In this document: piece after piece, positions 42,234-53,546 of the stretch
Layout of the letters: every line of letters begins with the position of its first letter
Numbering within the stretch: the stretch's first letter is position 1
DNA from: Oegoconia quadripuncta
Lineage: Eukaryota > Arthropoda > Insecta > Lepidoptera > Autostichidae
Assembly (NCBI GenBank): GCA_949316235.1
Contig: OX438743.1
Coordinates: 34,999,242 to 35,063,241 of the forward strand
Direction of reading: 5' to 3'
DNA length: 64,000 nucleotides
Notes under the pieces: model-generated
Told to the model about the DNA's origin: nothing
Seen by the model: the letters and a program-made list of their open reading frames with translations, nothing else
The model's database searches: none
Made by a program: the position numbers and the translations under genes

Positions 42234-42619
42234 CGGACCTAATCCAGCCGGGGAACAACAATACACTCCGTATTTACTTACACAAATTAAGCTGTGGGTG
42301 ATTAATATCAGTGGAGATAATCTGAACACCGGCAGACGGCGTAACTTTGATCAACGACTTAACTTTCTCAATGACACCTCATAAATTTCCGACGGGAACG
42401 TTGCAAATTTAAGCTGAAAGGCCTCACGGCCATGAATAAAACGTGTTGAGGATGTAGCTAAGTTTTCCAGTTAACTTCTCATTAAGTGCCGAAGCGGCGA
42501 AGGGCAGAGGAATTTTATGCACATTTTCGTTCAGCGCTGTAGTTTTAAACTTGAGCTCATTAGCTTTTATATTTTTTTAATTAGGTGCCTTCATTATAAA
42601 AGCATTAAAATTTTAATAG
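42234..42619. other. Unassigned sequence
   Basis: Moderately GC-balanced, nothing recognised. Confidence 0.4.
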
Positions 42620-42846
42620 GATTGTAGTGTTTTAGGTGCTTAACGTGTTCGAAATAGAATGACAAATTTTATTTAATGAGTTGTTTTTGTCACTTGAAAG
42701 CTGACTGCTGAAAACTTGAATAATGGATGATCTGTGATTTAGAGAGATGAATGGATCGAAGTGATGGGTCACGAAGAAGACGGATGAAACTATGTGTACG
42801 GTACTCTGTGTACCTACAAAATAAAGCATTTTTGACTTTGACTTTC
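42620..42846 (+). mobile_element. LINE-type 3' end (AATAAAGCATTTTTGACTTTGACTTTC)
   Basis: The terminal AATAAAGCATTTTTGACTTT plus a second GACTTTC is a polyadenylation signal with a short repeated tail, characteristic of some lepidopteran LINE ends. Upstream sequence is unrecognised; the left border is a guess. Confidence 0.5.
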
Positions 42847-42928
42847 ACATCTAACGTAAAGTTGATAAGGCAGAAGGTGACACACTCATCTGGAACACTC
42901 AACTAATTTGGACTAGTCTACTAAATAT

Positions 42929-43010
42929 TTATGTACCCCCGTGAGTATCGAACCTGTAACCTCAATTTTGTAAAACCTCATGTTGTTTAAATTGCGCCGT
43001 GGATGCGATT
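42929..43010 (-). mobile_element. SINE-3 head fragment
   Basis: Minus strand: CGCATCCACGGCGCAATTTA, GAGGTTACAGGTTCGATACT and CACGGGGGTACAT, a decayed A/B-box region of SINE-3. The body is absent. Confidence 0.65.
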
Positions 43011-43771
43011 TCAATAAATATCAGGGAAAAACTTGGCACATAATTCAATTGTGTAACGTGCGTGTCAGGTAAATAAAACTTGAAGACGGTTTAAAATTAC
43101 AAAGACTTCGCTCTGTTATTGGCCGTACGTAACCTATCATGTCGATCATAAATAATAAATGGTATGGTTCGAATGAAACGTTTATATTGCACTGTTCACA
43201 TTAACAAACACACACTGATGCTTGCATAATATGAAAAATATTACTTTATTTCTGATTGTTTTTAGATCTATATATACTGGTTATACATATAAAGTTTCAT
43301 AGTATCAATCTATTCATTTCGAAAAATTTGGACTTTAAAGTTTGTATGGATAAATCCTCCTAAAATCGTTTGTCTCGGGATCCATAAACGTTACAACCCA
43401 GCGACCAACAATACAAATAACACGAAACTAGACAAAAGTTCGCCACAGCAATTGAAACTGTTGTAGCAAAAGAATGCCACGGACAGGAAATAGGTATATC
43501 AGTCGCTGTGCGACCGAATTGTCGTCATTCCACGCAAGAATACGGCTCATTTAAACTTTAATTAATTTATGTCTTTGTTTGACTTGAAATCTGTTTTGCA
43601 TAATAGGCACGGTTTGAATTAATTTTAATGTTTAGATATGAGACGGCTTCCCTGCTATTTTATGTTCAAATCGAATATATACAGACTTGTGTACCTACAT
43701 AAAATGTCATTCTTAAAAATTTACTTCCCGCCGATATTGGTCTCTCCTTACCAGCTTATTGGTAAAGTGGT
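43011..43771. other. Unassigned AT-rich sequence
   Basis: No gene or repeat recognised. Confidence 0.4.
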
Positions 43772-44082
43772 TATTTTTATGTACGACGGGTTCGTACTTC
43801 ACTTCAATCACACCTGATGTTAAGTGAAGATGAGGTCGAAGGTGGATGACCCGGAAACCCCAGCACATTTGTCTTATTTCTGACAATCGGAACACAACAA
43901 TGCTATTAACATTGCTGCTTGGCGGCAGATTTAGATAAGATGGTGGTAGCTAGCCAGGCAGATATTTTAAAATGCCCTACCACCAACCAAACCAAGTACT
44001 TAAACATGTGCCCCGCTGGGCATCGAACCCGCGACCTTCTAATCGTAAACTCAATGTTATTTACATTGAGTCACGGAGGCGG
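43772..44082 (-). mobile_element. tRNA-derived SINE (SINE-3), full length
   Basis: Minus strand: CCGCCTCCGTGACTCAATGT, AGGTCGCGGGTTCGATGCCC (B box), the ~200-base body, and the tail CTTCGACCTCATCTTCACTT, CATCAGGTGTGATTGAAGTG. Overlapping 60-codon frames are shadows. Confidence 0.9.
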
Positions 44083-44271
44083 TTGGTATTTTGTTGTATG
44101 AACTAATTTAATTCTACTTCATTTTTGCAATAAGAATGGCTAAGCTCACTTAATGATAATGATAAGCTCATTGAATTTGTCTCGATGAAATGATCGATGA
44201 TTAAGGGTAAATATAATCCAGTATTTTGTGATGAACAGTCTAGTCATAACACCGACCGACGACGGCCGACG

Positions 44272-44473
44272 ACCGGTAGCTGTAGTGGATAGTGACCCTG
44301 TCTACAAAACCAACGGTTGCGGGTTTGTGTGATGAATACGAACATTTATTCTCGAGTCATGGATTTTAATATAAATAATTATGTAAGTTTATCCGTTATC
44401 TAGTATCCATAGTAGCTTTGGTTAGTTGGGACTACATAATTTGTGTAAGTGTCCCAAGTATTTATTTTTTTAC
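44272..44473 (+). mobile_element. SINE-2 with a deletion across the B box
   Basis: GTAGCTGTAGTGGATAGTGA (A box) then AACGGTTGCGGGTTTGTGTG: compared with 63.5 kb, the GAATCCCGC...AAATG segment is deleted so the B box runs straight into the body. The body and the 3' end GTGTAAGTGTCCCAAG are intact. Confidence 0.8.
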
Positions 44474-44711
44474 AACAACATATTAATATTTTACAATATT
44501 ATAGTCCTTTGTTACACCGCGAGTTTGATTGGTTGCTAGTAATCAATCACCCACATTTAAAGAATCATGCGATTTAGAAACTTGTTAGGGTCTAGTTGAT
44601 GTGAATGTAGTGATGATTTTAAATGTTTTATTTTCTTATCATTATTTTGACCTTTTTATTTTGGAGATCTTTCAACTTTAAAGATTTTTCTTACTGAAAT
44701 AAAGAATATCA

Positions 44712-44828
44712 TCATTAGTCCGTAAACAACCCACTCCAGGGATATATTTTCCTCATATTGAGGGAGTACAGGCCGCTACTCGTCCGCCACGCTGACCGAG
44801 TGCGGGTTGGGGTCGAAATCTTTAGAAT
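44712..44828 (-). mobile_element. Family R SINE, 3' fragment
   Basis: ATCATTAGTCCGTAAACAAC CCACTCCAGGGATAT, GTCCGCCACGCTGACCGAGT GCGGGTTGGGG match the tail half of the 40.2 kb element. Confidence 0.75.
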
Positions 44829-45018
44829 TAAGAGTTGCTAAGTTTTAATACAACCGTCAAATTTGACTAACTAAATGAAGAGGGATAACTAGTCGATAAA
44901 TTTTCAGGTTCGTTTCAAATCGCACTGAGTGCAATTAAAAATCAGATTTTGGTTTTAATTTTTAACAAAAGGAAACGCTTTTCACTCTGAAGCGTTGAAT
45001 ACACCTGTAGAATTGAAT

Positions 45019-45220
45019 CTTCATCACCATTCCAGTCACTGGACGTCCACTGCTGAACATAGACCTCCCCCATAGATTTCCAGAGCGACCGGATGGAAGG
45101 ACCTACCTGCGACCTTTAACAGGTCGCCCGTCATCTTGTGAGTCCTTTGCTCCGCTTACCGGCCTTCTTGAGCTATGTACCGGTTATGTCAGTGACTTTT
45201 GTTCGCCTACGGACTTCTTC
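45019..45220 (-). pseudogene. RTE LINE 3' end
   Basis: Plus strand ATCATCACCATTCCAGTCAC then GGACGTCCACTGCTGAACAT, AGACCTCCCCCATAGATTT is the reversed RTE 3' end; GGCCTTCTTGAGCTATGTAC farther in corresponds to the coding block also found at 13.5 kb. Heavily decayed. Confidence 0.7.
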
Positions 45221-45928
45221 TGAGTAGAAAAGAATTGACAAATTGTTATTTTATTGGTGGCCTAGTTGTTGACATTGTTCACTGTAAAAGAAGTAATAGT
45301 CTAAATTACGACATTTCAGCTAAATTTAACAACACTGTTGGTTCTACAGAGCGTTTACGGAGTCGTGCGGGTATCTGTAGTTTAGATTTAACACGTACTA
45401 CTCGTAGAGACTGTTAGCAAACATGACCACTTTGGAAACAGTGAGCTAAAGAATTATATATCTATTTAAAGTTCCACTTGATATTGCTTCGTCTTTCTAA
45501 AACTTTTAAACACCGAATAGTCTTTTATGTTACTGCAAATCAATGCCTACATACGCAGTGATAGTTTATTTATAATATTAGGAACACTTACACCTGAACA
45601 CTTATCTTATCTGATCTTATCTGATCACACAAGAGGTGTGTTCTATACGAAGATATCGGATAAACACACATTTTTTTTTATAAACCCATTACTTAGGAAT
45701 AAATCATTACTCAAACATTTCGAACCCAATCACCAGTCCCCATTTATTATATCTTCCTTTATATTTTAATTTATAGAACCGAAGAATATGCGTGGAACTT
45801 AATTATTTACCTAATAAGATAAAATAAAATTGTAATCTACATTTATATATTACTATCAATTTTATTTATCAAGAGTAACAAAAAACCTAATTTGAACAAC
45901 AACGTAACCCGACCAACAACCTAAACAA
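45221..45928. other. Unassigned AT-rich sequence
   Basis: Small plus frames of 72 and 80 codons lack motifs. A CTTATCTGATCTTATCTGATC duplication lies near 45602. Confidence 0.4.
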
Positions 45929-45948
45929 CCTAACCTAACCTAACCTAA
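45929..45948 (-). repeat. Short telomere-type (TTAGG)4 array
   Basis: CCTAACCTAACCTAACCTAA is four units of the insect telomere pentamer on the minus strand. It is too short to be a telomere; CCTAAACAACCTAACC just upstream suggests a decayed longer array. Confidence 0.8.
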
Positions 45949-46648
45949 AAATGTCACCTCATCCCTTAGTTTAGAAGGTGGCACAGGTTCGGCCCGTGTA
46001 GCAGAGTGCCTTGCTGGCTGCATTACCTCGCAATGTTAGAGCTCCGGGGCTTCCAAGAACATACAGTCTCAACTCCAAAAGGAATAAAATTATATTAATA
46101 TTATTCATTATTAATACAATATATTACCCCGACTTTAAAATACCAACTGATGTCTTAGTAAACTCACACTAATGGCCTCTTAATTTTGTTGATTGTCGTT
46201 ACCGTCTCGACCTAAACGAAGCTCTCTAATTATCACAACTTCCCTCTATAACAGAAAATTATACGTTAAGTATACTAATAATTAGGTTTAATTGGGCAAT
46301 AATCACCTATTAAGGATGTACATGAAGTCGTGTTTGAAACAGTAAACAGATTTAATTATACTTAAATTGTAAATGATGGATTTGTCACAATATAACACGG
46401 TAAAGTTTAGGAGAAGGAAAAAAGAAAGTTTGTGTGACCAACACAGGGAAAACAAATGTCACGTCGTATACAAAAGTCAGCGAGTTATGGGACAAATAAA
46501 ATTGGAAACGGTTTTGTGAATGATGATCAAAGTTTTCTAACTTTGGCACATTTTTTTTTCAATATAACCTTTTCTGTATATAGGTAATTTCATTGAATAT
46601 TTGTGATAATTAAAATATGATTCATGAAAATTGTAGTGACATAAATAA
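45949..46648. other. Unassigned; GC-rich patch at 45960-46075
   Basis: The patch (GGCACAGGTTCGGCCCGTGT on) follows the pentamer array directly. It has no open frame and no tRNA fold. The rest is AT-rich. Confidence 0.35.
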
Positions 46649-46859
46649 CTAGCTTTCCCCCCGCAGCTTCGCATGCGTGGAAGAACTTTATCGCGGAAAT
46701 TTGTTTTTTTCTTTATGGGGATAAAAAATATCCTATATCTAAATCCAGGATATATTCTACCTGTATTCCAAATTCATCCAAATCCGTTCGTCCGTTTCGC
46801 CGTGATTGAAATGTAAACAAACAAATAGTCAAACTTTCGCATTTATAATATTAGTTAGA
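46649..46859 (-). mobile_element. Helitron-like element HelA, intact ends
   Basis: A|CTAGCTTTCCCCCCGCAGC to TTTATAATATTAGTTAGA|T on the plus strand, both ends and the A/T target preserved. Confidence 0.85.
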
Positions 46860-46860
46860 T

Positions 46861-47144
46861 AAATTTAAATACAGCATATTTGCATTTTTCTGGCACCATG
46901 TTGGATTTTTTACCATAAAAAGTATCCCTGCTATAACACTGGATCCTAAGACGAATCTATCGATACCTTCCAATTTAAAATCTCTCAAGCCTTTTATGAT
47001 AACATAGAAATCTATATATAGTGTATATAAGTACTCGAAAAACGTTACCTTCTTCCTGTTGCAGTGGGGTAAAAATCCATTGCATAAAGTTCTAATTTCC
47101 ATCGCTTTCCATGGGAGGATTTGCCCTAATCGCACCAATGGCGC
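46861..47144. other. Unassigned; 100-codon minus frame
   Basis: A minus-strand frame covers this interval but starts in a family E flank and ends in HelA, so it is unlikely to be a gene. Part of the sequence (ATGTTGGATTTTTTACCATA) feels like repeat sequence, but no copy in the window confirms it. Confidence 0.35.
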
Positions 47145-47253
47145 TTGTTTCAATCATTAAACCTTAATTTTTGGAACACCCAAACACTATTGTTTGGGAT
47201 ATCTCTGACCACCACATTTGGGATAAGGATTGTGACATTATGTATGTATGTAT
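47145..47253 (+). repeat. Repeat family E fragment
   Basis: GTTTCAATCATTAAACCTTA, GAACACCCAAACACTATTG, GGGATATCTCTGACCACCAC and a GTGACATTATGTATGTATG end. Confidence 0.8.
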
Positions 47254-48300
47254 GATCCTCTTCTCCTGCTTCTCATTTCCCACTTTTCCGCTTAAACACC
47301 CCTTATTAGCAACTTGTTTGCGTTTACGTCCCTTATATTACGAGTACTGACGAAAATAATTGACAATGATTAATCAAAAAGCAAGTTTGAGTTCATTGGG
47401 TAGTTTCAAAAAGTATCAGTTTTCCAAGTGTAAATATTTCTATGTACATAATGTTTTTGTTTTATCTTTCGTCTGCGATCGAACCAGAAAATTGGCATGG
47501 AGTTTAATGTGGCAAATCAATCCGACACGGAGATCGTTGAATACTTAAGAACATTTTCCTCGTTTCGATAATTGATCCACTAAGTAGATTTCAGTTCCAC
47601 TCCATTGATTCAAAGTTGCACAGATAAATAACTTAATTTATTTTATTAATTTCCTTTGATAGAGCTTGTTGAATGTTACATCATTGTCTGAAAAATCGTT
47701 AAAGGCGCTTTATCCGAATTCCATATTTGGAAATTGGAAATATAATTAAATTCTGAGAAAAATATATGTTACGGATAAGTACTTTGTTTATTGAAGTATC
47801 CAAATATACCAAATTAATAACACTTCAATCAATTGTGTTTTGTACTGCGCGTTTCGAAAGGGATGGCTAATTGCAATCTCATATTTGTAAGCGCGGGATA
47901 GCCTATTCTTAAGCATGCGGTAAATACAATACCGACATCAATTTTGTTATTAAATATTTTTTTACCGTTTCTGGAATTGTTGCAGATAAATAAGTGATTT
48001 TTTTTAAATGCACATACTCGTAGATATGAAATTATTTGCTACGACAAAAAATGGCTAAAAAGTTTGCAATAAAACGTCCGTTATGCATTTACTGTAGTTG
48101 CTCACTGCCCATTGTTGATTGTACTTCAAGTGTAACAATTGTACTTGTTCGATTTTAACTTCCATGGCGGATGAATTAAGAATGATATGAAATCTAGAGC
48201 ATTACCTATCATGATGACTGCACACTTTTTAATTTGAAGTATTTGTCATTAGGTATAAATTAAAATAAGTTAATTAATAAACCCTGGATTGACAACTGCT
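47254..48300. other. Unassigned AT-rich sequence
   Basis: 1 kb without a recognised feature. Confidence 0.45.
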
Positions 48301-48553
48301 CATTAGAACGCAAAGACGTATTTGCAGCATTCAGACTACGTTCTGGACACATCCCATTAAACAAATTCACACACCTGATGGGTAAAGCTCCATCACCACA
48401 TATGTCCGGAACGAGTCTTATAGACTGCAGTTACGTCAAAGCGGAGTAAATTTTGACGTAAGTTATTGCAACACTGTTTTGGCTTTTCCATTATCCGATT
48501 CGGCCAAAACTCTATATAAATTATATAAGATTGGTATTAACCACCGTAGTTAA
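48301..48553 (+). pseudogene. LINE ORF2 C-terminal end
   Basis: Frame 1 (48309-48407) gives RKDVFAAFRLRSGHIPLNKF then THLMGKAPSPHM, resembling the RLRSGH...F..L....SP block near the C-terminus of I/R1/Jockey-type polymerases, where it precedes a zinc-knuckle. After a frame change, 48485-48553 gives FPLSDSAKTLYKLYKIGINH and a stop, the usual C-terminal end. The cysteine-rich middle is lost. Confidence 0.65.
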
Positions 48554-48933
48554 GTTATTGCTGTTGGTCTACACGGAGCAGCATAGTCGATTTTCGACAA
48601 AGCTCCTTAAAAAAGATTTTTTAAAAAAAAAGTTAATTAATATTGGCGTTTGGATATTATTCTTTATCAATGCAATGCAAAATAACATAGGTACATAAAA
48701 AGCACAATACCGGGTGTTGTCCACGAAAGGGGGCGCGAATTTTGACTCGTTGGCATTTGGCAAATTACCGATTCTAAGTTCTCATTCCAAAAGTTCATAT
48801 TTATGAAAACTCACATCATACGCAGTCCCATTCGCTTTTGAATAATCATAAGTTTGACAGTTGTGAGTTGATAGACATTTTGTTAGTATATTTTTACTTT
48901 CCGTTTTATTTTTAAAATTTGCCCCTATTAACC
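48554..48933. other. Unassigned sequence
   Basis: The first ~45 bases may be the LINE 3' UTR. Nothing else recognised. Confidence 0.35.
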
Positions 48934-49118
48934 TCCGACGAAAAACGACCGGTGTTATGTGTTTGACATGTCGTGTGTGTGTCCAGTTTTTCTATGGATT
49001 TATCTCAGTAACGCGTGGTCCGATTTGATTGTGTTTTTTTTTATTGACGACTGAACGAGTTATTAACTTATTAGCAATGTTTGATGACAATCGGCTAATT
49101 TTGTATGTGTAGCTTTTA
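48934..49118 (-). repeat. Repeat family H copy
   Basis: ACCTCCGACGAAAAACGACC GGTGTTATG, GTGTGTGTCCAGTTTTTC, AGTAACGCGTGGTCCGATTT and GCAATGTTTGATGACAATCG in family order. The most complete minus-strand copy. Confidence 0.8.
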
Positions 49119-49647
49119 TAGAAAGAAATATTTAATTAAACCCATATCATGACACAATCTGCTACAGGTGTATTTGGATGATATCATGGTCTTTCGGGGG
49201 TTGTCCAAATTTTAAATTTATTAGTTATATTTATTGACGTTAGACAACAGATACCGATTTGATACCAACCGTGATTCAGTTAATGTTCAAAACTTGCACC
49301 CTAGATCTAATGAAATTTATGAACAGTATCAACACTGAGGAATTGGGGAGTATAGGTTTTAATGAGCAATCTCTAATCATTACGTTAGTCAAATAGATCT
49401 GGAACCTCCACATTAATCTGTTGATGTAGATAGTGTTTATCTATTTATTTGTCAAACAGACGAAGCCTCCTTCATACAGACATTATAGGTAAGTAACCTG
49501 CTTATAGTCGTACACTACCCACATAACATTCCAACACCCGAGAGCTCAAGCTGGCCCGTACGAGTAAGTTTTCTTGCACAAAACTAAGTAAAACAACTTA
49601 GACGTAAGCAGTTACAGTCGCCTGCACATCAAACGTAACACTGGTAA
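49119..49647. other. Unassigned sequence
   Basis: No feature. Confidence 0.4.
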
Positions 49648-49745
49648 TTCAAATCAAATCCGCTTTATTATTTAAATAAGGAAGGTACATTTAAATATCT
49701 TATAGAAACTACAAATTAGGCGGCCTTATTATAATTACGGTAATT
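49648..49745 (-). mobile_element. LINE-type 3' end
   Basis: Plus AATTCAAATCAAATCCGCTT TATTATTTAAATAAGGAAGG with GGCGGCCTTATT inward resembles the reversed LINE tails at 53.4 and 55.6 kb, which also carry a GGCCTTATC or GGTCTTATC block. Confidence 0.5.
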
Positions 49746-49865
49746 ATAATTAAGGCGGTAATTATTACGGCAAGTCTAGCTCTATGGTCAAATAGGTGAA
49801 ATCCCTGTATTGGATAAATCCACCTTTATACACAGATCTACGTAAATTTATGTACTTACTAATAT

Positions 49866-50004
49866 TTATCCGGGACGTATCCTATATCCTATTCCAGGGC
49901 ATATTCTACCTGTGTAACAAATTTCATCCAAATCCGTTCTTCCATTTCGCTCTGATTGAGCAACAAAGAAACCTCCTATCTTTCATATTTATAATATTAA
50001 TTGT
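49866..50004 (-). mobile_element. HelA fragment (3' end missing)
   Basis: CCAGGGCATATTCTACCTGT, AATTTCATCCAAATCCGTTC and TTTATAATATTAATTGTAT are the 5' half of HelA. A 128-codon frame that crosses this and the next repeat is incidental. Confidence 0.75.
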
Positions 50005-50107
50005 ATGGATATTTCAACGTCAACAAATGTTTAAAGTAGAACTGATCGATGTGTCCGACAGTACTTTAATTCAGTGTAGCCGGCCCCTGCTGGCACTTAC
50101 TGCGGTC

Positions 50108-50225
50108 TGTCATCATCATCAGCCTTACAAGTTCCCATTTTTGTGGCACAGACTCTTCACTGGAAGAGGATATAAGTTATAATCCACCACGCGAACCCTT
50201 TGCGGATTTGTGGATTTATATCAGA
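50108..50225 (-). mobile_element. SINE/LINE-type 3' end with CATCATCATC tail
   Basis: GTCATCATCATCAGCCTTAC then GTTCCCATTTTTGTGGCACA, ATAATCCACCACGCGAACCC TTTGCGGA: an RTE-like tail on a body resembling, but not identical to, family R. Confidence 0.6.
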
Positions 50226-50530
50226 GCTTATTAGCAGCCTCGGTATACCACTTACCATAACTGCCTTCAATTGAAAACGGAAGCACAGACACACTCATAT
50301 TACTTTATCACTAGTTGTCACCCATCCAAGGAGTGACCTCGCTAGACTGCTTAACTTCGCTAATCGAAAATAAATAGCGAGTGCCACTGCACCACGAGTT
50401 CTTTATAGATTTGCTTATATGTATGTATTTATATTTCTTTTTATATAATAAAGCGTTTATAATCAAATAAACAATCCTTTTAAGCGGTGTAAAGGTTTAA
50501 AGCAGGATTGAAGTGACTCTTGGTGTTGCG
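50226..50530. other. Unassigned sequence
   Basis: No feature. Confidence 0.35.
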
Positions 50531-50609
50531 GGTGTCCATGGGCGGCGGTGATTGCTTTCCATCAGGTGACCCGCATGCTCGTTTGCCGCCCTCTCATATA
50601 AAAAAAAAC
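50531..50609 (+). mobile_element. Short conserved repeat (family G)
   Basis: GGTGTCCATGGGCGGCGGTG to CATGCTCGTTTGCCGCCCTC followed by an A run. Exact inverted match to 6926-6989 over about 60 bases. Confidence 0.75.
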
Positions 50610-51356
50610 TCTTGGTGTGTCCGACAGTACCTATATGTATGTTCATTCAGTGTAGCGAACCCGTGCTGGCGGGCGTGCCACTAACTGGTCTTTAATATCG
50701 CTTAATTACTTAAATATCAATCAACATAAATTTACGGCGTTGTTAAGGGAATCAATATTATGCTAACCCTTTTCTTGAGCCTGGAAATATTAAGTAATAT
50801 TCCTGAGTAATCTGATGTTTACTGAGTTAAAAGCGTTAATGCTATGGTGGGTGAGAAAAGAATATGGAATATTTTATTTATTTCGTTTACATGGGAAAAC
50901 TAACAGCTGTTTTATGAAGTATCAATTATTAAAACTAAAAGCTGATTACTGGTTTTCAGTGATAGAATCAATGGAAAAAAAACAATAATGGAACAATTAA
51001 AATTATACTTGACACCGAAAGCACGGTTGGAAGCATCACTGAAATGATAAACGGCCAATACAATACAAACCTTTTTGCATCACTAATTTAAAAGCAACCC
51101 AGGTTGTTTCAGGATATTAGTCCTCTAATATCCTTGAAACTGGGTGGGTTAAAGAAATAATATAACAACATTCAAGGAAATTTAAGGGTTATTTTTGCGA
51201 TATTTATGTGAGTGTGAGAAATCAGTAAAAACGTAACCACAATTTTCCATTTTTGTCCGCCATTCACTGTACTACTCCTATAATTATGAAGTAAATCCAT
51301 ATTTACAAAAAGTAAACGCTATCCAGCCCATCGGGCTTTTGGTCGTCGATAAAATT
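50610..51356. other. Unassigned AT-rich sequence
   Basis: A CTTGGTGT(G)TCCGACAGTACCT block at 50610-50636 resembles GATGTGTCCGACAGTACTTT at 50049-50068, and both are followed by TCAGTGTAGC; a local duplication about 560 bp apart. Near 51110-51145, CAGGATATTAGTCC/CTAATATCCTTG forms a small palindrome. Confidence 0.45.
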
Positions 51357-51541
51357 AGGTCGGGACTTTCCACCTAAAATATTGACTTGCATGTTTTAAC
51401 GGCGATGGGCTCACCCCTTGTCACGTGTTCGTTCATATCTGTAAATTTGGAAGGTGAACCGTGGATGTTATTTCAAGTTTATCTTTTAATGTTTGGGATA
51501 TCTCTGACGACCCCATTTAGGATAACGGTCGAGACTTTGTA
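51357..51541 (+). repeat. Repeat family E copy
   Basis: GGTCGGGACTTTCCACCTAA, ACGGCGATGGGCTCACCCCT, GTGAACCGTGGATGTTATTT, GGGATATCTCTGACGACCCC in order. Confidence 0.8.
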
Positions 51542-51789
51542 GTCTAAACACTTTATTGAGATTCACACTTAATAAACATTCTTATAAAAGAAAGTAGAAT
51601 CCACGATTTGTGACGAAAATTTATTCTTCAACATTTGAAAATTTATTACGCGATCTCTTTATCACAATAAATTTGCCTTTTGATGTAGATAGGAATTATT
51701 AAGGGCAGATTGTGCGCAAATGGTCTATTATAAAATAACCGAAGACTTGAGTGTTGTAACTAACTGTTTGACCATTTTTTTTCTGTACA

Positions 51790-51998
51790 ACATAACATCA
51801 TGACCCTTATCCTAAATTGGGTGGTCAGAAGCATTCCAAACATCAGTGTTTAATTTATAGAAATATACACGTGATAGGGGGTGAACCTATCGCCGTTAAA
51901 ACGTGGAAATCTATGTATGTTTTTTGGTGGAAAGTCCCTTAGTCGCCTTTTACGATACCCACGAGATGAGACGAGTTGCTTTTATTCTCTTTTGGTGG
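51790..51998 (-). repeat. Repeat family E copy
   Basis: CATCATGACCCTTATCCTAA, CGTGATAGGGGGTGAACCTA, GGTGGAAAGTCCCTTAGTCG, TACGATACCCACGAGATGAG. It lies 250 bp from an opposite-facing copy. Confidence 0.8.
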
Positions 51999-52447
51999 CG
52001 TGTTTGATTTAGTAAAATTGAGTAACGTCTCGAAAATTTTGACATTTAAAAGAGAAAACTTGAGTTTCTTAGGCTTCTTCTCAAAGAACGACTGCAAATT
52101 CCGCTTTATAGGTACATAGCTACAATGTATTGAAAGAGGCCACAGCTGACGATTACATGTTCGTAATAATTTCAAACGAAACACCGGAACGACTTTCTCG
52201 GACGAAAACCCCACTTTCCTAACTTTTATTTTGCCTTTACAACATTATGTTTTCTTTGCTTTTGTTAAATAACTCAACGTACAGATTATAGAAAGGCTCA
52301 ATGAAAACATTACACGAACAATGGACGATGTTATATAAATTGTCGCTCGAACCGCGTTGATGTCTTTTGATTGTTGTTCTATTGTGATGCACTATTCTTT
52401 GTCGATCGAGAGTAATAATAATGTAATAAGCATTTCTTTTGTATTTT
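51999..52447. other. Unassigned sequence
   Basis: The 91-codon minus frame (51939-52214) begins outside and ends in family E sequence; no motif seen, not called. Confidence 0.35.
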
Positions 52448-52560
52448 GTTGGGTTCCGTACCCAAAGGGTGCCAGCTAGACGTTATTACTAGCTATACCG
52501 TCTGTCCATCTATCCATCCGTCTGCCACGTTAGTTGAAATTTTCACAAAATACCTAAGGC
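52448..52560 (+). repeat. GGGTTCCGTACCCAAAGGGT repeat family, start block
   Basis: GGGTTCCGTACCCAAAGGGT, a TATTACTA segment, CCGTCTGTCCATCTATCCAT and GTTGAAATTTTCACAAA follow the order of a widespread lepidopteran repeat. The matching opposite end is seen separately at 38.45 kb. Confidence 0.65.
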
Positions 52561-53401
52561 ATATCACATGGCAAATATTAAAAAAAATCAAGAAAATGCA
52601 ACCGAAAGGTTCTTCACATAAAAGAGCGTTCGCTAAATCAGCACTATTTCAACGTTTTCTTTTTTCAACACTATCTTGAAAATGACAATACACACACGCA
52701 ATACATTTTGATCGATCGCAATTTTGACGGTTTTTCAGACATTTGACCACTTGCGAATTTGACCGTACGCGATGAAACGACACGTTTCAATTCTGATTTG
52801 TAGTGCACATTCTATAGTAAAATAACAAATATAAATATTCATAAACAAAAGACACGACAGCATATTTTGTATTTTGCAAGCGTTATGTTGGATTTTTTTA
52901 TATTAAATAGTTATTTTATAATTAAATAATTTTGTTATTAAGTAGTAGACACTGGGGATTAAGCCGAATCTAGCGACATCTTGCACTTTAAGATCGGTCA
53001 AACTGGCGGCTATAGGCGGTGACATAAAAATCAAATACATACACTCGAAAAATCGTGAGTAAAAATAGCGAGGGTCAGGAAAACTTATAAGTGTGTAAAA
53101 TTCGGCCGCGATTTTATAAAAAAAACGCCGCAAAGCTGAACTTTGGATAATTTTATCACAATTTTTGTTGCTGAAGTTTTAAGTGGCTAGGCATTTTTAA
53201 GGTTTTCGAGGGAACAGTATAACTTTAATAATTGAATTAATTACTCCTAATATAAATATTTCATTACAATAATATATTTATGATAAAATACATACACACG
53301 GTACGGATCTTTATCACGTGTTCTATATATCATAGTTACGGAGAAAACTCAAGTCTGCTTCTGTGCTTCTTTTAATTTTTCATTAATTATTACATAAATT
53401 A
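52561..53401. other. Unassigned AT-rich sequence
   Basis: No gene; the minus 76-codon frame lacks motifs. Confidence 0.4.
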
Positions 53402-53525
53402 TACGATCAAATCAATCAATCAAATACTGTTTATTGCATAATTAACAAAACTACATAAATGTTACAGCCGAATACATCATTAATCGCACAAAAAGGTGGC
53501 CTTATCGCTAACAGGCAAACGTACG
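53402..53525 (-). mobile_element. LINE-type 3' end with ATCA repeats
   Basis: Plus CAAATCAATCAATCAAATAC TGTTTATTGCA is the reversed tail (AATAAACAGTATTTGATTGA) and GGTGGCCTTATCGCTAACAG lies inward as in the CR1-like 3' UTR. A LINE tail with TTGA repeats is likely. Confidence 0.6.
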
Positions 53526-53546
53526 TAGAAAAAAGTTGCATACGTA

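Noticed and set aside
46851..47153. 100-codon minus-strand frame
   Set aside because: Begins in a repeat flank and ends inside a HelA element; translation shows no family signature.
49796..50182. 128-codon plus frame, the second longest here
   Set aside because: It crosses a HelA fragment and the start of a CATCATCATC-tailed repeat, so it is not a coding unit.
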